Counted from the first letter of the stretch, positions 1-5,952 are shown. The stretch: 6,079 nucleotides of DNA from Anaerotignum sp. (GCA_020024255.1 JAHHTX010000094.1:1-6079), one strand, 5' to 3'. Notes: a model not told the origin generated them from the letters alone. Translations and numbers: made by a program.

Positions 1-121
1 AGGAAAAGCAGAAGTTTCAAGGCTTTTTTGCCATTGGAACTTCTGCTTTATCCTTTTGTCTGCTCGTCAAAGCCTTGAATGAAATGAGGCTTTGACGAAG
101 GGGGGCGACTTTGTCGACACC
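1..121 (+). repeat. Structured intergenic repeat, left copy
   Basis: This is one of two copies of a roughly 120 bp repeat; the other is at 5779-5897 in the opposite orientation. I counted about six differences, including two single-base indels, or about 95% identity. Read on the plus strand it has a long hairpin (5-23 with 30-49), a perfect 12 bp hairpin (64-75 with 87-98, 11 nt loop), a G-rich spacer, and a small CGAC/GTCG hairpin ending in GTCGACACC. The long hairpin here is imperfect, with one T·G wobble (17/37) and one bulged A (33). The copy starts at the window edge, so its outer limit is unknown. It lies downstream of asnS. It has no coding capacity of its own; small open frames crossing it are spurious. 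It could be a non-autonomous mobile element or a REP-like extragenic repeat. Confidence 0.85.
4..49 (-). terminator. Possible asnS terminator inside the left repeat
   Basis: On the minus strand the long hairpin of the repeat (AAAGCAGAAGTT paired with AACTTCTGCTTT, 12 bp contiguous at the base) is followed by TTTT and then CC. It is the most convincing stem with a T run downstream of asnS, although it lies about 210 nt past the stop codon. The T run is short and the upper stem has an A-C mismatch and a bulge in minus-strand RNA, so termination may be inefficient. Use as a terminator is inferred. Confidence 0.4.
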
Positions 122-124
122 CTC

Positions 125-153
125 AGGAGTGTATTTCGATATACACTCCTTTT
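125..153 (+). other. Perfect 10 bp hairpin next to the left repeat
   Basis: AGGAGTGTAT (125-134) pairs perfectly with ATACACTCCT (141-150) around a TTCGAT loop. On the plus strand it is followed by TTTT; on the minus strand, the direction of asnS transcription, it runs straight into GAG and then the GGTGTCGAC end of the repeat with no T run. No plus-strand gene ends here. It may be an old asnS terminator separated from its T tract by the repeat, or a plus-strand terminator for something left of the window. Confidence 0.6.
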
Positions 154-256
154 CACACCGCAAAAAAAACAAGTTCAAAACCAAAGCTATGGGAAAAAGT
201 CTGTTTTCCATAAACTTTATGGTGTTAAAATTCATGTTTCTTCATGGGTTATGCCA

Positions 257-1651
257 TTAAAATTCTGCGTTTTTCACGGTTCTTGGATAAGGCAGTACAT
301 CACGGATATTGCTCATGCCTGTCAGGTACATTACTGCACGTTCAAAGCCAAGGCCAAAACCTGCGTGTCTTGTGCCGCCGTATTTTCTCAGGTCAAGGTA
401 CCACCAGTAATCCTCTTTTGCAAGCCCTAACTCGTCCATGCGGTTTTCCAAAACCTCAAGACGTTCTTCTCTCTGGCTGCCGCCAATAATTTCCCCAATG
501 CCGGGTACAAGCAAGTCCATAGCGGCAACGGTTTTGTTATCCTCATTCATACGCATATAGAATGCCTTAATGTCTTTGGGATAGTCTGTGACAAATACAG
601 GCTTTTTAAAGATTTCTTCTGTCAAATAACGTTCATGCTCTGTTTGCAGGTCAATGCCCCAAGATACGGGATATTCAAATTCCTTGCCGGATTTGATAAG
701 CAGGTCAACAGCTTCTGTATAAGTCACTCTGCCAAAGTCGCTGTGCAAAATATGATGGAGTCTGTCCAACAGTTCCTTGTCCACAAAGCTATTGAAAAAT
801 TCCATTTCTTCCGGTGCTTCATCTAATACATATTGGATAATATATTTCAGCATTTCCTCTGCGATTTCCATATTATCGTTCAAGTCTGCAAAAGCCATTT
901 CCGGCTCAATCATCCAAAATTCCGCTGCATGACGTGCTGTATTGGAATTTTCCGCACGGAATGTGGGGCCAAATGTATAAACATTGCGGAAAGCCATGGC
1001 AAAAGTTTCTGCGGAAAGCTGGCCGCTTACGGTAAGATTGGTTTCCTTGCCAAAGAAGTCTTTGGAGAAGTCTACGCTGCCGTCTTCCTTTTTGGGCAGG
1101 TTTTGCAAATCCAATGTAGTTACACGGAACATTTCCCCTGCACCTTCACAGTCACTTCCGGTGATGATGGGTGTATGCACATAGATAAAGCCTTTTTCCT
1201 GGAAGAATTTATGGATTGCATAAGCAATCAGGCTACGCACACGATATGTTGCGGAGAACATATTGGTTCTGGGACGCAAATGTGCAATCTGGCGAAGAAA
1301 TTCCACACTATGGCGTTTTTTCTGCAAGGGATAGTCGGAGGTTGATGCACCTTCCACCAAAATCTCTGTTGCTTTTACTTCAAAGGGCTGCTTTGCTTCA
1401 GGCGTTTCCACCAAATTCCCCTTAACCAGAATGGCTGCACCCACATTGAGCTTTGTCAGTTCCTGATAATTGGAAAGATTGTCTGCCTCCAAAACAATCT
1501 GCACCGGCTTAAAGAAAGAGCCGTCATTCAGCTCGATAAAACCGAAATTTTTGGAAACACGCATGGTGCGTACCCAACCACCCAACTGCACTTCCTTGTT
1601 TACATAAGATGCTGTATCACGATACAACGCTTTTACCGTATTCAAATCCAA
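257..1651 (-). CDS. asnS: Asparaginyl-tRNA synthetase
   Basis: This cytoplasmic class IIb aminoacyl-tRNA synthetase charges tRNA-Asn with asparagine using ATP. The 464-residue length is normal for bacterial AsnRS. Residues about 18-105 form the OB-fold anticodon-binding domain (VQLGGWVRTMR, then NFGFIELNDG). The catalytic domain follows: a motif 1 region near 148-176 (KGFIYVHTPIITGSDCEGAGE), motif 2 at about 226-252 with FRAE at 231-234 and the AsnRS-type RHAAEFWMIEPE, a GIGEIIGGSQREER stretch at 384-397, and motif 3 at 431-457 (GFGLGFER, then RDVLPYPR). The start is TTG at 1651-1649: no in-frame ATG is close by, and AAGGAGAG lies about 8 nt upstream. A candidate promoter lies 140-170 bp upstream, so the gene is probably transcribed separately from msrAB. 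Its presence implies direct Asn charging, though an indirect GatCAB route could also exist elsewhere in the genome. Confidence 0.97.
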   Translation of the reverse strand: MDLNTVKALYRDTASYVNKEVQLGGWVRTMRVSKNFGFIELNDGSFFKPVQIVLEADNLSNYQELTKLNVGAAILVKGNLVETPEAKQPFEVKATEILVEGASTSDYPLQKKRHSVEFLRQIAHLRPRTNMFSATYRVRSLIAYAIHKFFQEKGFIYVHTPIITGSDCEGAGEMFRVTTLDLQNLPKKEDGSVDFSKDFFGKETNLTVSGQLSAETFAMAFRNVYTFGPTFRAENSNTARHAAEFWMIEPEMAFADLNDNMEIAEEMLKYIIQYVLDEAPEEMEFFNSFVDKELLDRLHHILHSDFGRVTYTEAVDLLIKSGKEFEYPVSWGIDLQTEHERYLTEEIFKKPVFVTDYPKDIKAFYMRMNEDNKTVAAMDLLVPGIGEIIGGSQREERLEVLENRMDELGLAKEDYWWYLDLRKYGGTRHAGFGLGFERAVMYLTGMSNIRDVLPYPRTVKNAEF

Positions 1652-1793
1652 TGGTATCTCTCCTTTTCTTCAACTCATAAGACCGTGGGAAGCATAAGCA
1701 GCAAAACCGCTCCCAAAAAAGCAAAACAATTTTCTTTTCTTTCGGAAACACTGTGCCACGCCTTTTCTTTTTTCCTTTTTCCTTTATTTGTTT

Positions 1794-1822
1794 ATTGTAG
1801 CTTGAAATACAAAAAAACACAA
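1794..1822 (-). promoter_or_regulatory. Candidate sigma-A promoter of asnS
   Basis: On the minus strand TTGTGT (1822-1817) and TACAAT (1799-1794) are separated by 17 bp. The -10 box is good and the -35 is weak. Initiation near 1788 would give a leader of about 135 nt that is very rich in A and G. A modest stem lies in the leader (around 1692-1719 on the minus strand: GGGAGCGG, then CTGCT and CTTCCC). No T-box signature is convincing. Confidence 0.45.
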
Positions 1823-1844
1823 CCCACGCCACAAAAAAACTTCT

Positions 1845-2840
1845 TTAATTCTCTTGTTCGGGGGATTCAACAAACTGCAAAAAATCCCCATAGCCCTGTT
1901 CTTCCATGTCTTCTTTGGGAATAAACCGCAAAGATGCACTGTTGATACAGTAACGCATACCCCCTGTTTCCTCCGGCCCGTCAGGAAAAACGTGTCCCAG
2001 ATGGGCATTGCCCACACGGCTTCTGACTTCCGTCCGCATCATGTCAAAAGAAAGGTCGTCAAACTCTCTGATGGTGTTGGGGTCTATGGGTTTGCTAAAG
2101 GAAGGCCAGCCACAGGAGGACAGAAACTTATCCCTTGAGGAAAAAAGCGGTTCTCCCGATGTAATGTCTACATAAATCCCTTCTCTTTTCGTATTCCAAA
2201 AAGCATTGTTAAAAGGCGGTTCCGTGGCATTTCTCTGGGTGACCTGATATTGCAGATCTGTCAATTTTTCTTTCATTTCTTCTTTTGTCATGGCAGTGTA
2301 ATTTCTTGGGCTGACACATCTTGCCTTTTCTCTTTCGATTTTTTTATAATCAATGTGACAGTAGCCATCGGGGTGCTTTTCCAAATATTTCTGGTGGTAT
2401 TCTTCCGCAGGAACAAACTGCAAAAGGGGCATATTTTCGACAACAACAGGCTCTACATATTGCTTTTGCAGATGCACAAGGGCAACTGCCGCATCAGCTC
2501 TCTGCTCTGTGGTCAGGCTGTATATCCCCGTCCGATACTGCATACCGATGTCCATGCCCTGTCTGCCAAAACTCAATGGGTCGATGGAATAGAAAAATTC
2601 CTTTAATAAATCCATTAAGGAAATCACATCACGGTCAAATATGACCTCAACGGCTTCCGTATGTCCACTGCCTCTGCAAACATCTTCATAAGAAACGGTT
2701 TTCGTCACCAGCTGCAATGTGCGTTTATGATTGCCCATGGCATAGCCTACCGTCGTTTGCAAAACCCCTTCAATGGTGTCCAAATATTGCTGTGTACCCC
2801 AAAAACATCCGCCTGCCAAATAAATGGTTTCTTTGTTCAT
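1845..2840 (-). CDS. msrAB: Bifunctional methionine sulfoxide reductase MsrA-MsrB
   Basis: This enzyme reduces both diastereomers of methionine sulfoxide in oxidised proteins: the MsrA half acts on the S form and the MsrB half on the R form, with electrons usually from thioredoxin. Residues 1-165 are MsrA, with catalytic Cys12 in GCFWG (a plain TGT codon, not selenocysteine), RGSGHTEAVEV at 56-66 and GMDIGMQYRTGIY at 95-107. Residues about 180-310 are MsrB, with SSCGWPSF at 241-248 (probable resolving Cys243), GNAHLGHVFPDGP at 277-289 and catalytic Cys298 in RYCINSASLRF. The two CxxC zinc pairs found in many MsrB proteins are absent. No signal peptide is present, so it is cytoplasmic. It starts with ATG behind GGGAG. 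That ribosome site begins at the stop codon of the upstream membrane gene, 14 nt away, which implies cotranscription. I see no clear hairpin terminator after the stop, only T tracts. Confidence 0.96.
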   Translation of the reverse strand: MNKETIYLAGGCFWGTQQYLDTIEGVLQTTVGYAMGNHKRTLQLVTKTVSYEDVCRGSGHTEAVEVIFDRDVISLMDLLKEFFYSIDPLSFGRQGMDIGMQYRTGIYSLTTEQRADAAVALVHLQKQYVEPVVVENMPLLQFVPAEEYHQKYLEKHPDGYCHIDYKKIEREKARCVSPRNYTAMTKEEMKEKLTDLQYQVTQRNATEPPFNNAFWNTKREGIYVDITSGEPLFSSRDKFLSSCGWPSFSKPIDPNTIREFDDLSFDMMRTEVRSRVGNAHLGHVFPDGPEETGGMRYCINSASLRFIPKEDMEEQGYGDFLQFVESPEQEN

Positions 2841-2854
2841 GTTTATTTCTCCCT

Positions 2855-3358
2855 CTATTTCTTTTCCGTTTTTCTTCCTTCTTGATTATGCTGATATGCC
2901 GCTTTTTTTGCTTTTTGCCGCTGTATTTCTTCCTCTTTCCACTGTTGTCTTTTTTTCTGTAGGAAAAATTCTGCCAAAAATGCACCTCCTGTACAAAAAA
3001 GTGCTGCACCCAGTCCCGTATAACATACGGCGATGTTTTGCAATGGCCAAAGCTGCATTTTGCGTACAGCAATATCAAAAACAAGGACAAATGCCATAAT
3101 CACAAAGGATTTTTTATCAAAAAAAAGGTAAATCGGCTGCATTTCCTCATCATAGGCACAAATCCTTGCCGTATGTTTTCGCACCAGAGGAGCAAATACA
3201 CCAATCCAAAAAACAAGAAATACCCCAAAGGATAAACCATATAATATTCTTCCCGTATAGCCGTTATAATTTGCTATACCGATACGCATAACCAGAAAGC
3301 CTGCAATCATCCAAACCATTGCCGCCAAAATGAATAAATTCCATCTTTTGACTTTCAA
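2855..3358 (-). CDS. Four-helix membrane protein of unknown function
   Basis: I do not recognise the family. The 167-residue product has four likely transmembrane segments at about 7-28, 37-57, 83-100 and 106-133. A polar loop at 59-82 contains HTARICAYDEEMQPIYLFFDKK, and a strongly basic, probably helical cytoplasmic tail occupies 134-167. Residues 15-28 (VWMIAGFLVMRIGI) form a distinctive first helix. The start is TTG at 3358-3356, chosen because GGGGAGGTGATT ends only 2 nt before it; the frame stays open upstream to about 3421 without any ribosome site. The gene ends 14 nt before msrAB and its stop codon abuts the msrAB ribosome site, so the two are probably coexpressed and may share a role, but no function follows from the sequence. 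Confidence 0.85.
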   Translation of the reverse strand: MKVKRWNLFILAAMVWMIAGFLVMRIGIANYNGYTGRILYGLSFGVFLVFWIGVFAPLVRKHTARICAYDEEMQPIYLFFDKKSFVIMAFVLVFDIAVRKMQLWPLQNIAVCYTGLGAALFCTGGAFLAEFFLQKKRQQWKEEEIQRQKAKKAAYQHNQEGRKTEKK

Positions 3359-3551
3359 CCAATCACCTCCCCATGATTGTTTCTTTTTTTGCCGTTTCCA
3401 TAAAATTGCAGATGCTTGCAAAGCCTTGGCAACACACCTTGAAAACCATGACCATTGCCATCAATAAACTTTTTTTCAGGATACCTTTTCTTGTTTATTT
3501 TCTACTTTTTTTTGCAATGCCTAAAATCTGTCTTTTTCCTGTCTATTCTGT
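3359..3551 (-). other. Intergenic region, no clear terminator or promoter
   Basis: These 193 bp lie between the stalk-protein stop and the membrane-protein start. They are A-rich on the minus strand. I found no hairpin followed by a T run and no convincing -35/-10 pair, so it is unclear whether the membrane protein-msrAB pair has its own promoter or is read through from the stalk gene. Confidence 0.5.
3361..3372 (-). promoter_or_regulatory. Strong ribosome-binding site deciding a TTG start
   Basis: GGGGAGGTGATT on the minus strand is a near-complete anti-16S match, placed 2 nt before TTG at 3358 (7 nt from GGAGG). It overrides the longer open frame and fixes the membrane protein start. Confidence 0.85.
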
Positions 3552-4628
3552 CTAGTATGGATATTCCACAAAAAATGCCACAATACCCGCTTCCGGCGGG
3601 GCAATGGTATCGGGATTCAGGAAAAATACAATGCCTGTTTCTGTCAAATAAAATCCCATTTCCGTCATATGCTCTGTAAGGCGTTTTTCCGCATCGCCAT
3701 AAAATCCCGAAGGATTGGCATGAATCAACGAAAGAAATCCCTGTTTTACCACTTGTTCCACTTCTCTTCTGCTTTCCGGCAAAATATCCCAAGGGTCAAC
3801 TTGCTGTCCTGTTTGTACGGCATATACTTTTGCTGTCCATGTTTTGGCAGGACGCACACCCGTAAAGAGCATTGCCTCCTGCAAAACAGAAAGATAGCGG
3901 TTGTTCTCTGCCGTTACTTTGTCCATATATTTATAATACCATGGCATAAAATTGCCCTTTTCTGCCTGTACTGCTTCATAGGTGGCTTCTGCCGCATCAC
4001 CATACTGTGCCATGATATTTTCTGCATTTATCTGTCGTTCCCTTGCCAAAGAAGCATTGACCTGCTTTGCGGTTTCATTGTTTTCCCCAAAGGATTCTCC
4101 CGAAACCTCTACCGTAAATATGGGTGTACCGTCTTTTGCCTTCAGTGTGTTCGTACCTGTACCACTGTTTTCCCCATTGGGTTCCGGCACTTGTACATCT
4201 TTTCCCGTAACGGAAACCGTATATGTCTTTTCGTCCCATGCGGTCTTGGCAGAAAGCCCTTCTGCCACAGCACGAACTGGTACAAAAAGCCTGTCTGTCA
4301 TAATCTGTGCCGGTACGTCCATGATATAGACCACTTCCCCGTTTCGGTAAACCTCTTTTTGTCCCACAAACATCAATAGGGTATCTGTCCCATAATAGGA
4401 AGTAATGCTTTGGGTAGGCTCGTCCCATTCCACTCTTGCACCAAGTGCCTCAAATATTTTTCGCATAGGCACAAGGGTTCTGTCCTCCACAATGATAGGC
4501 GGGCGGTCAAATGTCACCTGACTGCCGTTTACCACAACAGAAACGGGCGGATGAGCAGAAACCGACACTGTGCCCAAAAGAACAGCCAATGCCGTACTCC
4601 AAGCAACCTTTTTCTTCTTCATACACAT
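3552..4628 (-). CDS. Secreted stalk-domain protein with RsiV-like DUF3298 tail
   Basis: This is an exported protein of 358 residues. Residues 1-25 are a signal peptide (MCMKKKKVAW, a hydrophobic core, then VSA before HPP). Residues about 28-142 are a copper amine oxidase N-terminal-like (stalk) domain: VVVNGSQVTFDRPPIIVEDR, LVPMRKIFEALGA, then MTDRLFVPVRAVAEGLSA and WDEKTYTVSV. A low-complexity linker (143-163, PEPNGENSGTGTN) leads to a C-terminal DUF4163/DUF3298-type domain (about 164-358) ending NPDTIAPPEAGIVAFFVEYPY, as in the extracellular part of RsiV. There is no transmembrane anchor or cytoplasmic sigma-binding part, so it is not itself an anti-sigma factor; cell-surface binding is inferred. 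The frame is open back to 4820, but that would bury the signal peptide. ATG 4628 has AGGAAAGG upstream at good spacing; ATG 4622 is the alternative. Confidence 0.88.
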   Translation of the reverse strand: MCMKKKKVAWSTALAVLLGTVSVSAHPPVSVVVNGSQVTFDRPPIIVEDRTLVPMRKIFEALGARVEWDEPTQSITSYYGTDTLLMFVGQKEVYRNGEVVYIMDVPAQIMTDRLFVPVRAVAEGLSAKTAWDEKTYTVSVTGKDVQVPEPNGENSGTGTNTLKAKDGTPIFTVEVSGESFGENNETAKQVNASLARERQINAENIMAQYGDAAEATYEAVQAEKGNFMPWYYKYMDKVTAENNRYLSVLQEAMLFTGVRPAKTWTAKVYAVQTGQQVDPWDILPESRREVEQVVKQGFLSLIHANPSGFYGDAEKRLTEHMTEMGFYLTETGIVFFLNPDTIAPPEAGIVAFFVEYPY

Positions 4629-4737
4629 CTCTGCCTTTCCTCTAAACTTAACTGCATTTTCGGTATTTTCGCACAAAAAAAGCCTTTCTGCTGTATACAT
4701 CAAATCTTGATAAAACCACTGCGGAAAATATGATTGT

Positions 4738-4766
4738 ATTGTATCATCTCCCTGAACAAACCGCAA
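4738..4766 (-). promoter_or_regulatory. Candidate sigma-A promoter of the stalk-protein gene
   Basis: TTGCGG (4766-4761) and TACAAT (4743-4738) are separated by exactly 17 bp on the minus strand. A second, overlapping TACAAT follows at 4738-4733. Initiation near 4731 gives a leader of about 100 nt before ATG 4628. This promoter also argues that the upstream open frame to 4820 is not translated. A dyad ACAGA/TCTGT (4778-4789) lies about 12 bp upstream of the -35. Confidence 0.6.
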
Positions 4767-5219
4767 TACAGGAGAAAACAGACATCTGTCCATATTATGG
4801 GCGTTTTTAGGGGCAGACATCGCCTTACCATTGCAAATGCTCCATAATGCCCTCCCACGGAAAAAGTGCCATAAACTTGTTATGTCAACAGTTTCCCAAT
4901 GGTTTTTTCCTGATTTTCTGTATACACCGTAATCTGTTTATATTTTTTCCACTCTTTCTATATATATCCATTATATGGCTGGGACAGACCTTCTTTTTCC
5001 TATTTTGTCGCTGACAAATCGCAATATGTGGCAATATTAGGCGGAAAATCCCGAAAATCAATGTCTGTTTTCCCCTTCCTGTTTTCCCCATATGCCCTGT
5101 GTCCTATGATGTCCATACCCCTTGACAAAAGAAAAGGGCGTTCCCTTTCGAGTCTGCCCATTCCTTTTTTACGAAAGTAACTTTGCATATATATGTCTGC
5201 AAAACGGTGTGATATCTGC
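4767..5219. other. About 450 bp without a recognisable gene
   Basis: The region lies between the FMN-protein stop and the stalk-gene promoter. The open frames of 60-70 codons here have no good ribosome site and no recognisable motifs. On the minus strand I note a weak hairpin terminator (5148-5127), a lone TTGACA (4889-4884) without a matching -10 at 16-18 bp, and a six-codon ATG frame (4845-4825, MEHLQW then stop) behind GGGAGG. Base composition is ordinary, with AT-rich patches near 4930-4980. Confidence 0.55.
5127..5148 (-). terminator. Weak terminator after the FMN-binding protein
   Basis: On the minus strand AAAGGG (5148-5143), an AACG loop and CCCTTT (5138-5133) form a 6 bp stem followed by TCTTTTG. 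It lies about 70 nt after the stop codon. The stem is short, so efficiency is doubtful. Confidence 0.45.
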
Positions 5220-5615
5220 TTAAATTTCCTTTTTGTTGTCCGGACCGGGTGTTGTGACGATAACCCTTTCCGCTTCTATAATCAATGCACCCTTTGCGGT
5301 AACTGCCCCACGGAACAACTTGTCTGCCATTGCTTTAAATGTATCGACAACATCGCCGGAGGTAACGTACTCCGCTTTTCCTTTAATCTGATAACCTTCC
5401 ATGGTTTTTTCATCGTAGGCAGAAATTGCCACTCTGCCACCGTTTGCCTGCAAATTTTTCAATGTGGTTTCCAGAAATACATCTCCCACTACCATTTTGC
5501 CGTCGGGTGTTACATCTTTAAAGCCAACAGGTACCACATTGGGTTCACCGTCCATACAAGTTCCCAATGCCCATGTATTTTCTTTCAATACTTTTACTAC
5601 AGCATCGTTTAACAT
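5220..5615 (-). CDS. Pyridoxamine 5'-phosphate oxidase-like FMN-binding protein
   Basis: This is a small cytoplasmic split-barrel flavoprotein of the pyridoxamine 5'-phosphate oxidase-like superfamily; at 131 residues it is close to the minimal FMN-binding proteins of anaerobes. Residues 3-20 form the first helix and strand (NDAVVKVLKENTWALGTC). DGEPNVVPVGFKDVTPDGKMVVGD (22-45) matches the strand-turn-strand pattern in which the family binds FMN phosphate. FLETTLKNLQANGGRVAISAYD (47-68) and GYQIKGKAEYVTSG (74-87) continue the barrel. A C-terminal helix (88-104) and strand (109-121) follow. True pyridoxal phosphate synthesis is unlikely at this size; the redox partner is unknown. The start ATG 5615 is set by GGGAGG 7 nt upstream; the frame extends 11 codons further without a better site. 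A consensus-like promoter lies just upstream. Confidence 0.88.
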   Translation of the reverse strand: MLNDAVVKVLKENTWALGTCMDGEPNVVPVGFKDVTPDGKMVVGDVFLETTLKNLQANGGRVAISAYDEKTMEGYQIKGKAEYVTSGDVVDTFKAMADKLFRGAVTAKGALIIEAERVIVTTPGPDNKKEI

Positions 5616-5669
5616 AAAACAACCTCCCATACTTTTTTTGTACACCACTTACATTTTGTTCTTTACATC

Positions 5670-5698
5670 AGTATAGGAAATTTATCCAATTTTTGCAA
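5670..5698 (-). promoter_or_regulatory. Sigma-A promoter of the FMN-binding protein gene
   Basis: TTGCAA (5698-5693) and TATACT (5675-5670) are spaced 17 bp apart on the minus strand, in an AT-rich context. Initiation near 5663 gives a leader of about 48 nt to ATG 5615. The promoter begins some 50 bp after the terminator at 5774-5748, consistent with an independent transcription unit. Confidence 0.7.
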
Positions 5699-5747
5699 TA
5701 TGCTATTGTATGAAAAGGCAATATATTTCCTCTTTATGCCTGTATAC

Positions 5748-5774
5748 AAAAAAAGGTATCCCAAAAAGGATACC
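5748..5774 (-). terminator. Intrinsic terminator, T-tract copy of a duplicated hairpin
   Basis: On the minus strand GGTATCC, a TTTTTG loop and GGATACC form a perfect 7 bp stem followed by TTTTTTT (5754-5748), a classic rho-independent terminator. A second copy of the hairpin, without a following T run, is at 6017-5997 next to the tRNA. The original role was probably to end the initiator tRNA transcript. Confidence 0.75.
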
Positions 5775-5778
5775 GAAA

Positions 5779-5897
5779 GGTGTCGACAAAGTCGCCCCCT
5801 TCGTCAAAGCCTCATTTCATTCAAGGCTTTGACGAGCAGACATAAGAATAAAGCAGAAGTTCCAAGGGCAAAAACCCTTGGAACTTCTGCTTTTCCT
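5779..5897 (-). repeat. Structured intergenic repeat, right copy
   Basis: This is the inverted partner of the repeat at 1-121, 119 bp long. It is the better-preserved copy: the long hairpin is a perfect 19 bp stem (5850-5868 with 5875-5893, CAAAAA loop) followed on the plus strand by T (5891-5894). The second hairpin is a perfect 12 bp stem (5801-5812 with 5824-5835), and CGAC/GTCG (5784-5794) forms a third. Its GGTGTCGAC end begins 4 nt after the GGATACC arm of the hairpin at 5755-5774. A hairpin copy on each side (5755-5778 and 5998-6020) brackets it together with about 100 further bases. Confidence 0.85.
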
Positions 5898-5929
5898 CAT
5901 GGGAAATGAATGCCCATTGCGGATTCCAT

Positions 5930-5952
5930 TTGGGAAACCCTTCGTTTCCCAA
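5930..5952. other. Perfect 9 bp hairpin between repeat and tRNA
   Basis: TTGGGAAAC (5930-5938) pairs perfectly with GTTTCCCAA (5944-5952) around CCTTC. It lies in the roughly 100 bp (5898-5997) between the right repeat and the second terminator-like hairpin. It has no T run on either strand, and the surrounding sequence has no recognisable gene. It may be part of a longer element whose core is the 119 bp repeat. Confidence 0.5.

Noticed and set aside
191..222. Terminator for asnS from the ATGG/AAAA and CCATAA/TTATGG stems
   Set aside because: The stems are mutually exclusive, A/T-rich or bulged, and no T run follows directly on the minus strand.
92..430. 112-codon plus-strand open frame at the left end
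   Set aside because: It crosses the repeat and the antisense of the asnS 3' end, and resembles no protein.
833..1345. 170-codon plus-strand open frame
   Set aside because: It is fully antisense to asnS, has no ribosome site or recognisable domain, and is a shadow of the coding frame.
1652..1800. Possible T-box riboswitch in the asnS leader (GGCGTGGCACAG on the minus strand)
   Set aside because: The leader is only about 135 nt and lacks a convincing T-box core, specifier stem and terminator with T run. The resemblance is limited to a few bases.
3669..4379. 236-codon plus-strand open frame
   Set aside because: It is antisense to the stalk-domain gene, Cys/Phe/His-rich as expected for a shadow frame, and has no domain or ribosome site.
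4885..5188. Two small minus-strand frames of 62 and 68 codons
   Set aside because: They overlap each other in different frames, have no good ribosome sites and no recognisable motif; chance frames are more likely.
1..5897. Composite transposon bounded by the inverted repeats
   Set aside because: The repeats carry no transposase and the genes between are ordinary chromosomal ones including asnS. Two independent insertions of a dispersed repeat explain the arrangement better.
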